Part shown: positions 34,765 to 46,999 of the stretch, in pieces | Layout of the letters: each line of letters starts with the position of its first letter | How positions within the stretch are numbered: the first letter of the stretch is position 1 | Assembly (NCBI GenBank): GCA_903886975.1 | Contig: CAISOB010000041.1 | Location: 1-64,000, forward strand | Length of the DNA stretch: 64,000 bases | Source of the DNA: an uncultured beta proteobacterium | GTDB lineage: Bacteria > Pseudomonadota > Gammaproteobacteria > Burkholderiales > Rhodocyclaceae | Direction of reading: 5' to 3' | Made by a program: the position numbers and the translations under genes | The notes under the pieces: model-generated | Databases searched by the model: none | What the model was told of the DNA's origin: nothing | What the model saw: the letters and a program-made list of their open reading frames with translations, nothing else

Positions 34765-35835
34765 CTACCGGCCTCGGCATAGTCCGAGGATCTGGGCCTG
34801 TTGCGAGCAGTCGCTCGCAACCGGTGTAGTCCTGGGCCAGGTATTCCTGGCGGATTTCCCGGCGATGCAAGCACGCAGTTCGTAGGCCGTCGGCGCATAG
34901 TAAAGCCATCCGCGGCTGAGTTCCGGCAAGGCAAGGTCGACTTCCCGCCATTTAGGATGTCCCTTTTCCTGCAAGGTGGAAAAATTTTCGCAGAGCGACC
35001 GGGCGAAGCGGCGAAGATAGATCTCAATCGGCTTCAGGTTGTAGTCGTAGGTGACGAGGTAGGCTTTTACCGCGAGCGCCGGAACGTCTTCGGTCAGCAG
35101 ATTGGGGTAAATGCTGGCATGCACGGTACCCGTAGAATAAATCTTCAGTGCTTCCTGGCTGGCCGGATGGGTGGGATCGAACTTGAGCAGCTTGATCAGC
35201 TTGCGCGCCTCGGGTTTCATGTCGACGAGTATCTTTGCCGGCTGCCCGGCGTTCACGGCGACGACGTCGACCGACTTGTCGGTGGTCAGTTTGACCAGCC
35301 CTTCTTCGTTCGACAGATAGCTCACGTTCGCCTCGGGGATGGGGGTGCCGAACATCATCCGGTAGAGCGTCGCCGCGCTCAGTGCCGTGCCGCTGCCCAG
35401 TTCGCTCGCATTGATCCGGGCGCCTCTGATATCGTGGATATAATTCATCGGCGAATCCTGGCGCACGATGAAATACATCTCCGTGTCGTAGAGCGGCATG
35501 ACCACGCGCAGCGGACGGATCATATCGCGTGCGCTCGCGTTCCCGTTCGCGGCCTGATCGAGAAAGGCCTGGAAGACGTCGGACTGGACGATGGCCAGCT
35601 TCACGCCATGTTCGTATCGCAGACGCCGCACGTTTTCGCCCGATCCTGCTGAAGGCATGACTTCCAGCGAGATGTCGGCTTGCGGTGCAATGAGGTCGGA
35701 AAGGTTGCGGCCAATTTCGATGTAGGTTCCGCGCTCAAAGGCGGTCACAATCTTAAACTCTGCCGCGGCCAGCGCCGCGCTGCCCTGAAGCACCAATCCC
35801 GCCACGGCGAATATCGCAATCAGTCTTCTGATCAT
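34765..35835 (-). CDS. TAXI family TRAP transporter solute receptor
   Basis: A 356-residue periplasmic protein with a signal peptide of about 23 residues (ALAA/AEFK). TAXI features include FKIVTAFERGTYIEIGRNLS, MPSAGSGENVRRLRYEHGVKLAIVQSDV and SELGSGTALSAATLYRM. The C-terminal extension ends in C-x5-ILGLC-RGR, and the protein encoded just upstream ends in the same motif. No TRAP membrane subunit (fused 4TM/12TM) is nearby, so it may serve a distant transporter or act as a sensor. The gap to the J-like gene is 1 bp, so they are co-transcribed. The ligand is unknown (glutamate-like acids in known cases). Confidence 0.87.
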   Translation of the reverse strand: MIRRLIAIFAVAGLVLQGSAALAAAEFKIVTAFERGTYIEIGRNLSDLIAPQADISLEVMPSAGSGENVRRLRYEHGVKLAIVQSDVFQAFLDQAANGNASARDMIRPLRVVMPLYDTEMYFIVRQDSPMNYIHDIRGARINASELGSGTALSAATLYRMMFGTPIPEANVSYLSNEEGLVKLTTDKSVDVVAVNAGQPAKILVDMKPEARKLIKLLKFDPTHPASQEALKIYSTGTVHASIYPNLLTEDVPALAVKAYLVTYDYNLKPIEIYLRRFARSLCENFSTLQEKGHPKWREVDLALPELSRGWLYYAPTAYELRACIAGKSARNTWPRTTPVASDCSQQAQILGLCRGR

Positions 35836-35836
35836 G

Positions 35837-36580
35837 TCATCTGTTCTCCACGGTTGATTTGGGTTTGCACAATCCGAGTATGGCTACCACATCACGGCAT
35901 CCTTCAGTAGCCGTGGCGGCCGGCTCGGCGTTCGTACGCCGATTGGACGATGCGACTTTGCTGCCGGCGGGCTTGGTGTCTGCCGATTTCGCGTCCGCCG
36001 GCTTGGCCTCCGGCGGCGGGGGTGTATCCGCCCGCAAGGCGGGGTAGAGCGGTGGCGTGTCGTCATCGACCGGCGCGACCTGGGCTTTGACGGCGGGTTG
36101 GTCGGCGACGGCAACAGGGGGAGCCGATGGGCTGGCCACCGGCCGCTCAGGCGGGCGGTTTGAATAGTGAAAGGTGCTGAAAGCGGTCAAGGCGACAACC
36201 GCAGCGATTAGCACAATCAGCGGGACGCGGTAGCGGCCTGTCCGGGCAGAGGAAACACGATCTTCGCCGGGTGCCGGTTTGGCCTTGCGTGGCGAATCGT
36301 GGGCTTCAGTCGAGTTCGTTTGCGCACAGGCCGCAGAGATTGCGGAGATACGCCGATGGAGGTCGTAACGCCGGCGCCGTACCGGATCGATGAGAACCTG
36401 ATAGGCGGAATTGAGGTCCGACAACTTTTGCCGCCCTGCGGCCGGCGTGCCGGGAAACTGTTCCGAGCCGAACTTTTGCACCTGCGCAGCAAATGCCGTG
36501 CGAATGACAGCATCCTCAGCGTCCGAGGAAACCTCGAGAATTGCATAGCAATCCAGCTTGGGTTCATTCGCCATCGGCAT
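35837..36580 (-). CDS. Membrane protein with degenerate J-like domain and C-terminal C-x5-ILGLC motif
   Basis: The 247-residue protein is taken from ATG 36580; an ATG two codons on is equally possible. Residues 5-75 resemble a DnaJ domain (YAILEVSSDAEDAVIRTAFAAQ ... LNSAYQVLIDPVRRRRYDLH), but the essential HPD is absent, so it should not stimulate DnaK. A single membrane helix lies near 118-138 (VPLIVLIAAVVALTAF). A Pro/Ala/Lys-rich linker of about 80 residues and the C-terminal GCRDVVAILGLCKPK follow, on the periplasmic side if the J-like domain is cytoplasmic. The same motif ends the adjacent TAXI protein. Function unknown. Confidence 0.75.
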   Translation of the reverse strand: MPMANEPKLDCYAILEVSSDAEDAVIRTAFAAQVQKFGSEQFPGTPAAGRQKLSDLNSAYQVLIDPVRRRRYDLHRRISAISAACAQTNSTEAHDSPRKAKPAPGEDRVSSARTGRYRVPLIVLIAAVVALTAFSTFHYSNRPPERPVASPSAPPVAVADQPAVKAQVAPVDDDTPPLYPALRADTPPPPEAKPADAKSADTKPAGSKVASSNRRTNAEPAATATEGCRDVVAILGLCKPKSTVENR

Positions 36581-36722
36581 AGTGCGGATGCGCAGACAAT
36601 CAGGAAAAAGGCTGGTTGCCGGGATCGACCCTAAACTTCTGGTGAAGTTCCGTGGGCGCGCCAGGCGCTCGAAAAATGGATAAACTCGCAAGGCCTTCTC
36701 TTCGACGTGAGAATCAGTCCGA

Positions 36723-36902
36723 ATGACAGCGCATGACGTGAGTCTCATCGGCGCACCGACCGACGTCGGCGCCGCATGCTTGGGGGCCCGCATGGGACCG
36801 GCGTTCGACGTGCGCAATCAGACAGCTAAACTCGCCGCGGATCTAATCGCCAGTCTGTTCGGTAAAAGTACGCTGATGCGCAAGGCGGGATCCGGGCGTT
36901 AA
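36723..36902 (+). pseudogene. Remnant of an arginase/agmatinase family gene (N-terminal fragment)
   Basis: A 59-codon frame opens with MTAHDVSLIGAPTDVGAACLGARMGP, which is the conserved N-terminus of arginase (compare IGAPTDVGAGARGASMGP). After this the homology stops and the frame runs 33 unrelated codons to a stop. The rest of a roughly 300-residue gene, with its metal-binding motifs, is missing; the next gene on the other strand starts its 3' end 15 bp away. It is best read as a deletion remnant. Confidence 0.7.
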
Positions 36903-36917
36903 CCGGCGATCGCCGTT

Positions 36918-37436
36918 TCATTGATAGTGGATAAAGCGGGCCGGAAGACGCGCCGTGAGCCAGGCGAGAAAAACGTACTTGACCGACTTGCCGAGGCCCA
37001 CGGCGAGCAGCACGCCAGGTACCGAAGGGTCTGCGAGCGAGTAGAAGAAGATGGCCGGCGTTTGCGGCAGCGGCGAACCGGCGATCACCGCCAGCGCGAC
37101 GAGGCCGTAGTCTTGCAGCCAGGCGCTGGCCAGGCGCCAGCTTTCGGTGTCGACGAGTTCGGGATAATGGGCGAGCACCGTTTCCCGGCCGAAGAAGTGG
37201 AAGATCTGGACCAACACTGCGCCGCCGACGCCGCTGGCAATGCCGGTAAGCAGCCCGAGCATCAGCCAGCGCCGCGGCGCGATCAGCACGGCGGGAATCA
37301 GCACGATGGCGAAGGGGAAGGTGAAGGTCGCCGTCGAGACGAAAGCGATCAGGGCGACGACCAGCGGATAATAGCGATGGCCGGCGGAGAGATCGAGCGC
37401 GTGCCGAGTCCACTCGGGAAGTCGACGCTTGTTCAT
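36918..37436 (-). CDS. VTT-domain (DedA/YqaA-like) membrane protein
   Basis: A 172-residue inner-membrane protein with four or five hydrophobic helices and the VTT pattern: FPFAIVLIPAVLIAPRRWLMLGLLTGIASGVGGAVL, the central FFGRE, and a re-entrant motif GSPLPQTPAIFFYSLA. It resembles the YqaA branch rather than full DedA. DedA/VTT proteins are thought to move lipids such as undecaprenyl phosphate across the membrane; the role of this one is not known. Divergent from the DUF4197 gene with 102 bp between. Confidence 0.85.
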   Translation of the reverse strand: MNKRRLPEWTRHALDLSAGHRYYPLVVALIAFVSTATFTFPFAIVLIPAVLIAPRRWLMLGLLTGIASGVGGAVLVQIFHFFGRETVLAHYPELVDTESWRLASAWLQDYGLVALAVIAGSPLPQTPAIFFYSLADPSVPGVLLAVGLGKSVKYVFLAWLTARLPARFIHYQ

Positions 37437-37538
37437 GATAACCTTGCTGTCGGGCAGCGGCCGTCACGGCCCTGCCGGCGAATGCGAATGCGGGACGATT
37501 CCACTATCTTTACCGCGCTGTTGATCGGGGAGATGAGC

Positions 37539-38249
37539 ATGTTTTTTGGTGCAAAGGTTTTCAAGATCTGCCAGGCAATGACAATTGTATGTGCTTTGAC
37601 CTTGGCCGCACAGGCCTCGGCCGCCGGTATTGCCGACCTGTCGAACGGAGACGCCGCTTCAGGGCTCAAAGAAGCACTTAGTCGGGGCGCGGAGGCGGCG
37701 GTCGGCCAACTGGGCAAAACTAATGGGTTCCTGGGCGATGCGCGGGTGAAGATTCCCCTGCCCGAATCGGCGCGCGCCGCAGAAAAAATGATGCGTACCT
37801 TCGGCATGAAGAAGCAGGCCGATGAACTCATCGAAACGATGAACCACGCGGCGGAAATAGCCGTTGTCGAAGCTAAGCCGATCCTGACCGATGCCGTGAG
37901 GAAAATGAGTTTCGCCGATGCGCGCGGCATCCTCGCCGGTGGCGACGACGCGGCGACGCAGTACTTCAAACGCACCACCTCGGAGGCGATCGGCGCGAAG
38001 TTCCTACCGATCGTCAAACGGTCGACAGACAAGGTCAACCTCGCCGGACAGTATAACCAGTACGCCGGGCAGGCGGCCAAGCTCGGGCTGCTCGACAAGA
38101 AAGACGCCGATCTCGACACCTACGTCACGCACAAGGCGATGGACGGTCTGTTCCTGATGATCGCCGAGGAGGAGAAAGCGATCCGCAGGGATCCGATCGG
38201 CACCGGATCGCATTTGCTGCAACAGGTTTTCGGCGCGCTCGGCAAGTAA
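37539..38249 (+). CDS. DUF4197 family secreted protein
   Basis: The 236-residue protein is assigned to ATG 37539, 6 nt after GGGGAG; an ATG two codons earlier lies too close to that site. A signal peptide ends near AQASA/AGIA. The mature protein matches DUF4197 throughout: GDAASGLKEALSRGAEAAVGQLGKTNGFL, KIPLPESARAAEKMMRTFGMKKQADEL, FADARGILAGGDDAATQYFKRTTSEAI, and TYVTHKAMDGLFLMIAEEEKAIRRDP. The function of this periplasmic or surface family is unknown. It is 48 bp upstream of the next gene and may be co-transcribed. Confidence 0.92.
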   Translation: MFFGAKVFKICQAMTIVCALTLAAQASAAGIADLSNGDAASGLKEALSRGAEAAVGQLGKTNGFLGDARVKIPLPESARAAEKMMRTFGMKKQADELIETMNHAAEIAVVEAKPILTDAVRKMSFADARGILAGGDDAATQYFKRTTSEAIGAKFLPIVKRSTDKVNLAGQYNQYAGQAAKLGLLDKKDADLDTYVTHKAMDGLFLMIAEEEKAIRRDPIGTGSHLLQQVFGALGK

Positions 38250-38297
38250 GCGGCGCGCAGCACAAGAATTCATTCACCCGTTCAGGAGCTTTACCCC

Positions 38298-39233
38298 ATG
38301 CCAGTCAGCGTACTTTCCTTCGATACCTTTCCGTCGTTCATCGTCGATAAGCTCAACGCCAATTTCGATTTCAACTGCATCGACAAGAACGACGCGGCGG
38401 CCCTGGCCGCACTCGCGCCCAAGGTGCGCGCGCTCGTCGCCAAGGGCGAGACCGTTATCAACGACGCGTTGATGGCGCGCTTGCCCAATCTCGAAATCAT
38501 TGCCCTGTGCAGCGTCGGTTATGACGGCATCGATGTCGCCGCAGCGCGCCGGCGAGGCATCCCGGTGACCAATACGCCGGGGGTGCTCACCGACGACGTC
38601 GCCGATCTGGCGATCGCGCTGATGCTCGGGGTGGCAAGGCGCGTAGTGGCCGCCGATCAGCACGTGCGCAGTGGCGCCTGGTCCAGGGGCGCTTTCCCGC
38701 TGAACCGCAAGGTCAGCGGCAGCCGTCTGGGGATCGTTGGGCTGGGGCGCATCGGCCAGGCGATTGCCAAACGCGCGGAGGCCTTCGGCATGTCGATCGC
38801 CTACACGGCGCGCGGCCGGAAAGCGGACCTTCCCTACACCTTCTACCCGAACGCCCAGGCGCTGGCCAAGGATGTCGATTTTCTGATCGTCTCGACGCCC
38901 GGCGGCGCGGAAACGCGCGGGATGATCAATGCCGCGGTGCTCGATGCGCTCGGACCGGACGGCTACCTGATCAACGTCGCGCGCGGCTCGGTCGTCGATG
39001 AACCGGCGCTGGTCGCCGCGCTGCAGGAGAAGCGCATCGCCGGCGCCGGGCTCGATGTCTTCGTCGATGAACCCAATGTGCCCGCCGCCTTGCTGGCGAT
39101 GGACAACGTCGTCCTGGCACCGCACATGGGCAGCGGCACTGTGCAGACACGCACCGCCATGGGCGATCTGGCCTGCGCCAACCTGCTCGCGCATTTTTCC
39201 GGCAAGGCGCTGCTGACGCCGGTACTTGCTTAA
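38298..39233 (+). CDS. 2-hydroxyacid dehydrogenase (GhrB/glyoxylate-hydroxypyruvate reductase-like)
   Basis: A 311-residue NAD(P)-dependent D-2-hydroxyacid dehydrogenase. The N-terminal catalytic half has CSVGYDGIDVAAARRRGIPVTNTPGVLTDDVADLAIAL. The Rossmann motif is GIVGLGRIGQAIAKRAEAFG. Catalytic Arg, Glu and His appear in NVARGSVVDEPAL, DVFVDEPNVP and APHMGSGT. It probably reduces glyoxylate or hydroxypyruvate. It shares only family resemblance with the dehydrogenase at 31560-32543. The metH promoter starts about 35 bp after its stop. Confidence 0.92.
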   Translation: MPVSVLSFDTFPSFIVDKLNANFDFNCIDKNDAAALAALAPKVRALVAKGETVINDALMARLPNLEIIALCSVGYDGIDVAAARRRGIPVTNTPGVLTDDVADLAIALMLGVARRVVAADQHVRSGAWSRGAFPLNRKVSGSRLGIVGLGRIGQAIAKRAEAFGMSIAYTARGRKADLPYTFYPNAQALAKDVDFLIVSTPGGAETRGMINAAVLDALGPDGYLINVARGSVVDEPALVAALQEKRIAGAGLDVFVDEPNVPAALLAMDNVVLAPHMGSGTVQTRTAMGDLACANLLAHFSGKALLTPVLA

Positions 39234-39266
39234 GTTGCGCAGATCGTCGCCCGGCCCGGCTTGTAT

Positions 39267-39295
39267 TTGACAATCAAGGGCTTGGCGCGTAAATT
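39267..39295 (+). promoter_or_regulatory. Near-consensus sigma-70 promoter of metH
   Basis: TTGACA (39267-39272) and TAAATT (39290-39295) are 17 bp apart: a perfect -35 box and a 5-of-6 -10 box. Transcription would start near 39302 and give a 5' leader of about 148 nt before the metH ATG at 39450. Confidence 0.8.
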
Positions 39296-39324
39296 TGCGT
39301 CTTCGCCCAGGCCTTGAGACCGGG

Positions 39325-39380
39325 CGCGCGCCGATTTGAAGTTCAGCTTGCGGGCGCGTAACAAATCCGGCTAAAGCGGC
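39325..39380 (+). ncRNA. SAM-II riboswitch aptamer in the metH leader
   Basis: The segment matches the compact SAM-II pseudoknot as I recall it from the env metX aptamer. The P1 5' strand CGCGC (39327-39331) is followed by CGATTTGA; the P1 3' strand GCGCG (39354-39358) is followed by TAACAAAT, three bases and GCTAAA (39370-39375). The reference reads CGCGC-UGAUUUAA ... GCGCG-UGAUAAAU-GUA-GCUAAA. Conserved positions and their spacing agree along the whole core. SAM-II senses S-adenosylmethionine and represses methionine genes. Here it precedes metH, and a terminator lies just downstream. Confidence 0.87.
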
Positions 39381-39398
39381 GCGATTCGATGTCATTCG

Positions 39399-39437
39399 AA
39401 ACCCGTTCGCTCCCGATGCTGAACGGGTTTTTATTTT
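39399..39437 (+). terminator. Intrinsic terminator at the end of the metH leader
   Basis: AAACCCGTTC (39399-39408) and GAACGGGTTT (39421-39430) form a perfect 10-bp stem with a 12-nt loop, followed by TTATTTTTT. The T-tract ends about 12 nt before the metH start, so this is an attenuator rather than the end of the upstream gene. A competing hairpin TTCGA-TGTCAT-TCGAA shares the AA at 39399-39400 and could take part in switching. Confidence 0.85.
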
Positions 39438-39449
39438 TTGAGGTTTGCG

Positions 39450-43181
<3,732 letters not shown>

Positions 43182-43240
43182 TTCGAGCGGGCAGGCCATA
43201 GCTGTGCTTAAATGAATTATTCCGACCGAGTCCTGCCGCA

Positions 43241-44269
43241 GTGAACTTTCCTGATTTCATCCACCCCGACGTCGATCTCGCTGCGCGCAACACCTTGGCG
43301 CTGCCTGGCCGCGCGGCGTTCTATGCCGAGATTACCGCGCCAAAGCAACTCGTCGCGCTAGCTGGCAAGCTCGCCGTTCGCCGCTTTGTCCTCGGCGGCG
43401 GCAGCAATCTTGTCGTCAGCGGCGACTTCGACGGCCTGATGCTGCACATGGCGATTGCCGGCCGCGAACTCGCCGGGGAGGACGCCGACGCCTGGTACGT
43501 GCGCGCCGGCGCCGGCGAGAACTGGCATGATTTTGTCCTATGGACGCTGGCGCGAGGCTGGCCCGGGCTGGAAAACCTGGTGCTCATCCCCGGAACGGTC
43601 GGCGCGGCGCCGACCCAGAACATCAGCGCCTACGGCGTGGAACTCGCCGAGCGCTTCGCCACGCTCGAAGCCTGCGACACGCGCAGCGGCCGCAGTGTGC
43701 ACTTCGCGCGCAGCGACTGCCGCTTCGGCTATCGCGACAGCATCTTCAAGCAGGAAGGCTGGCACCTCGACGGTCAACTGGCGGTTACCGCCGTCACTTT
43801 CCGGCTGCCCAAGATTTGGCGGGGCGTGACGCGCTATGGCGGGGTCGCCGCCGAACTGGCGGCGCGGGAAATTCGCACGGCAAATGCCGAACAGATCGCC
43901 GCGGCTGTAATCGCCGTTCGCCAGCGCCGGCTGCCCGATCCGCGTGATCTTCCGAATGCGGGCAGTTTCTTCCATAACCCGGTGGTCGATGCGAAGACGG
44001 CCGAAAGCCTGCAAACGGTGCATCCCGACTTGCCGTGCTTTGCACAGCCCGACGGTCGCGTAAAGCTTTCGGCCGGTTGGCTGATCGAGCAGTGTGGCTG
44101 GAAGGGCAAAAAACTCGGGCCGGTCGGCATGTACGAAAAACACGCGCTGGTCCTCGTCAATGCCGGCGGCGCGAGCGGCGCCGATGTCGTCGTGCTGATG
44201 CGCGCGATTCAGCGCGACGTGCGCGAAAAATTCGGCATCCGGCTCTCGCCCGAACCAGTCTTCCTCTGA
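43241..44269 (+). CDS. murB: UDP-N-acetylmuramate dehydrogenase MurB
   Basis: The 342-residue flavoenzyme starts at GTG 43241 ([19 protein letters not shown]). FAD-binding motifs include [17 protein letters not shown] and [22 protein letters not shown]. The catalytic Ser sits in [11 protein letters not shown] and the acid in the C-terminal RLSPEPVFL. The layout is the type I (E. coli) form. It reduces UDP-GlcNAc-enolpyruvate to UDP-MurNAc in peptidoglycan precursor synthesis. It is 59 bp after metH, with no functional link to it, and converges with the next gene. Confidence 0.95.
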   Translation: MNFPDFIHPDVDLAARNTLALPGRAAFYAEITAPKQLVALAGKLAVRRFVLGGGSNLVVSGDFDGLMLHMAIAGRELAGEDADAWYVRAGAGENWHDFVLWTLARGWPGLENLVLIPGTVGAAPTQNISAYGVELAERFATLEACDTRSGRSVHFARSDCRFGYRDSIFKQEGWHLDGQLAVTAVTFRLPKIWRGVTRYGGVAAELAAREIRTANAEQIAAAVIAVRQRRLPDPRDLPNAGSFFHNPVVDAKTAESLQTVHPDLPCFAQPDGRVKLSAGWLIEQCGWKGKKLGPVGMYEKHALVLVNAGGASGADVVVLMRAIQRDVREKFGIRLSPEPVFL

Positions 44270-44278
44270 GCCGCGAGT

Positions 44279-45109
44279 CTATTCGACGCGGTCGAAGCTC
44301 ACCTGCCCGTACATCTCCGGGTGGGTCGTGGCGATCCAATGGGCGGCTTCCGATTCGGCGCGATCCCAAGTCGTCGCGCGCAGGGCGACGTTGTGCGCCG
44401 GACCATTCTCCTGCGGCCATTCGAGCGTGTAATTGCTGAAGCCGCCGCGCTCCTGCAGGCGGATCCGGCGCTGCCAGCGCGGCGGTTCGCGGCGCAAGGT
44501 GGCGGGATTGTCGAGCCGCAGCCTGAACAGCGGACCCTTGCCGTGATGCTGAACGATGTACTCGCGGCCCACCTCGCATTCTTCGATGAGATGCCAGTCG
44601 GGGCAGGCCTCGATGTTGGCGGCGATGGCGCGCCCCGTTTCGTCGCGGAGAATTTCGGCGACGACGACATGGTCCTCGCGTTGCCCTTCGAGCAATTCAT
44701 GCCAGGGCAGGCCCTGGCGGGTCGGCGGTGGAAAGGGAAGCGGCCGCTTGCCTTCGCGGATTCGGGCAAACAAGGTCGATTTGAGAATATCTTCCATGCC
44801 GATCATCGGAAACGCCGAGCGCGGTTGGGCCGGGAAACAGCCGGCGCCCATGTAGCCGACGTTCCACAGGGTATTGAGCCATTCGGTCGTATCGAGCGCG
44901 ACCTGCGCGAGCTGCATTTCCAATTCTCTGCCGCTTGCGCCCCCGCCGTCGGCCAGCCCGGCGAGCAATTCGGCTTCGTGCGTTCGCGCGCGCAGGCACT
45001 CCTCAAACAGACGCGTCATCCATTGCGCGTCGGCAGGTGGAAGTTGTTCGATGCGCTCGGCAAAGTTCATCAACTCGTCGGCGTCGAGTGGCTCGCTATT
45101 GTTCGTCAT
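44279..45109 (-). CDS. Hypothetical protein, no recognised family
   Basis: A 276-residue protein with natural composition and no signal peptide or membrane helix. The N-terminal half is acidic and helical (ADELMNFAERIEQLPPADAQWMTRLFEECLRARTHE), with a Trp/Gly-rich middle (TEWLNTLWNVGYMGAGCF). The C-terminal half is beta-rich (EVGREYIVQHHGKGPLFRLRLDN, ALRATTWDRAESEAAHWIATTHPEMYG). I do not recognise a domain. The opposite strand is also open but has shadow-like composition. It sits between murB and pteridine reductase, transcribed against both, with only 9 bp to the murB stop. Confidence 0.72.
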   Translation of the reverse strand: MTNNSEPLDADELMNFAERIEQLPPADAQWMTRLFEECLRARTHEAELLAGLADGGGASGRELEMQLAQVALDTTEWLNTLWNVGYMGAGCFPAQPRSAFPMIGMEDILKSTLFARIREGKRPLPFPPPTRQGLPWHELLEGQREDHVVVAEILRDETGRAIAANIEACPDWHLIEECEVGREYIVQHHGKGPLFRLRLDNPATLRREPPRWQRRIRLQERGGFSNYTLEWPQENGPAHNVALRATTWDRAESEAAHWIATTHPEMYGQVSFDRVE

Positions 45110-45337
45110 GGATTCTGGATTTGCCGCCTATTTTCGGGTTGCTCAAGTCTAACGCCTGGCGCAATTTTCGCCTAGGACTGCTGCGGCGCCACATACGACG
45201 CAGGGTGGAGGCGTGCTGAGGGCGAGCGGGCGATTCAAGCAGGGGCTGGCCGGCGAGGCGTTCGCGCCTGACCGGCAAATCCGCTAAAATCGGGGCTCCT
45301 GTCCACGTATGGCAATTGGAAGATTCTGGAGTCGAGG

Positions 45338-46075
45338 GTGATCGGCAAAACGGTATTGGTGACCGGCGCGGCGAAGCGGGTGGGCTGCGCGATCGTCCGC
45401 ACCTTGCATGCGGCGGGCGCCAACGTCGTGGTGCATTACCGCTCCGCGCAGGCGGCGGCCGAGGCGCTGGCGGACGAGTTGAACGCACTGCGCCCGGGTT
45501 CGGTGGTTTGCCAGCAGGCCAACCTGCTTGATATCGACAGCCTGCCGGTACTGATCGGCAACAGCGTTGCGGCTTTCGGGGGGCTCGATGCGCTGATCAA
45601 CAATGCCTCGAGTTTCTTCGCCACACCCTTCGGTGAAATCGATTTGCCCGACTGGGATGATTTGATCGGCAGCAATCTCAAGGCGCCGCTGTATCTGACA
45701 CAGGCCGCCGCGCCTTATCTGAAAGCGCGCCGCGGCGCTGTCGTCAATATCACCGATATTCATGCCGAACGCCCGTTCGCCGGCTATTCGCTGTACTGTA
45801 CGGCCAAAGCCGGGCTGCTCGGGCTGACGCGGGCGCTGGCCATCGAGATGGCGCCGGAGGTGCGGGTCAATGCGGTCGCGCCTGGAGCCATCCTATGGCC
45901 CGACGACAGCCTGCTCGACCCGGAGGCGCGCGACAAGATCCTGGCCCATACGCTACTCAAGCGCGCTGGCAGCCCCGAGGACATTGCCCGCGCCGTACGC
46001 TTTCTACTTGATGACGCGTCCTACATGACCGGGCAGGTGATCAACATCGACGGCGGCCGCACGGCGCATTTGTAA
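45338..46075 (+). CDS. Pteridine reductase-like short-chain dehydrogenase
   Basis: The 245-residue SDR starts at GTG 45338. Motifs: the cofactor loop TGAAKRVGCAIVRTLH, with Arg in HYRS pointing to NADPH; NNAS; the catalytic Tyr and Lys in YSLYCTAKAG; and the C-terminal MTGQVINIDGGR. The TGxxKRVG variant is typical of pteridine reductase and FolM (dihydromonapterin reductase). It probably reduces dihydropteridines. The ttcA gene follows with almost no gap. Upstream, 228 bp hold a TAAAAT-type -10 candidate near 45280. Confidence 0.87.
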   Translation: MIGKTVLVTGAAKRVGCAIVRTLHAAGANVVVHYRSAQAAAEALADELNALRPGSVVCQQANLLDIDSLPVLIGNSVAAFGGLDALINNASSFFATPFGEIDLPDWDDLIGSNLKAPLYLTQAAAPYLKARRGAVVNITDIHAERPFAGYSLYCTAKAGLLGLTRALAIEMAPEVRVNAVAPGAILWPDDSLLDPEARDKILAHTLLKRAGSPEDIARAVRFLLDDASYMTGQVINIDGGRTAHL

Positions 46076-46105
46076 TTGAAACGACATAGCATTGATCGAG
46101 GTCCG

Positions 46106-46999
46106 GTGGAAAATTCAAAGACATTGCAGCGACTGAAGAAGCGCCTGGAAAGCGACGCCGGCAAGGCGATCGCCGATTACAACATGATCGAGCACGGCGA
46201 TACCGTTCTCGTCTGTATTTCCGGCGGGAAGGATTCGTACGCCATGCTCGCCGTGCTGATGGCGCTACGCCAGCGCGCGCCGGTGGATTTTCGGCTGATC
46301 GCGATGAATCTCGACCAGAAGCAGCCGGGCTTTCCGGCGCATGTGCTTCCCGCTTACCTGGCTGGCCTCGGCATCGAGTATCGCATCGTCGAGCAGGACA
46401 CCTATTCGATCGTCAAGGAAAAGATTCCCGAGGGCAAAACGACCTGCTCGCTGTGTTCGCGGCTGCGCCGCGGCGTCATTTACCGCACCGCCAAGGAACT
46501 GGGCGCCAACAAGATCGCGCTCGGCCATCATCGCGACGACATCGTGCACACGCTGTTTCTCAACCTGCTCTTCGGCGGCAAGCTCAAAGCCATGCCGCCC
46601 AAGCTGGTGACCGACGACGGCGCGCACGTCGTCATCCGGCCGCTGGCCTACTGCAGCGAGGCCGACATCGCGCGCTTTGCACGCGGCATGAACTTCCCCA
46701 TCATCCCCTGCAACTTGTGCGGCTCGCAGAACAACCTGCAGCGCCAGAAGATACGCGAAATGATGGCCGACTGGGACCACCGTTATCCGGGGCGCACCGA
46801 GTCGGTGTTTTCGGCGCTGCAGAACATCGTGCCCTCGCATCTGGCGGATACGGGCTTGTTTGACTTCAAGGGATTGCAAGTCAAGGCCGGGGTCGAGGAA
46901 TTGGACGGCGGCGATACTTTGTTTGACTTGCCCGCCTTTGCGGGTGAAGCGGCTTCCCTCGCCGCCGCCATTCCCCTGGCGTCGCTGGCGAGCCGTTAA
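46106..46999 (+). CDS. ttcA: tRNA 2-thiocytidine biosynthesis protein TtcA
   Basis: The enzyme thiolates C32 of certain tRNAs. I prefer GTG 46106 ([28 protein letters not shown]), which has GAGG 5-6 nt upstream; a TTG at 46076 directly after the previous stop would add 10 residues. The PP-loop [10 protein letters not shown], the two CxxC pairs CSLC and CNLC that hold the iron-sulphur cluster, and [26 protein letters not shown] are all intact. Product length 297 residues. It is probably co-transcribed with pteridine reductase. Confidence 0.94.
   Translation: MENSKTLQRLKKRLESDAGKAIADYNMIEHGDTVLVCISGGKDSYAMLAVLMALRQRAPVDFRLIAMNLDQKQPGFPAHVLPAYLAGLGIEYRIVEQDTYSIVKEKIPEGKTTCSLCSRLRRGVIYRTAKELGANKIALGHHRDDIVHTLFLNLLFGGKLKAMPPKLVTDDGAHVVIRPLAYCSEADIARFARGMNFPIIPCNLCGSQNNLQRQKIREMMADWDHRYPGRTESVFSALQNIVPSHLADTGLFDFKGLQVKAGVEELDGGDTLFDLPAFAGEAASLAAAIPLASLASR

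Noticed and set aside
39300..39325. B12-box-like sequence (GCCTTGAGACCGGGC) suggesting a cobalamin riboswitch before metH
   Set aside because: Only 11 of 15 positions match and the other conserved cobalamin riboswitch segments are absent; the leader is too short and fits SAM-II instead.
39301..39440. SAH riboswitch before metH
   Set aside because: The conserved GAGGAGCG core of that class is not present.
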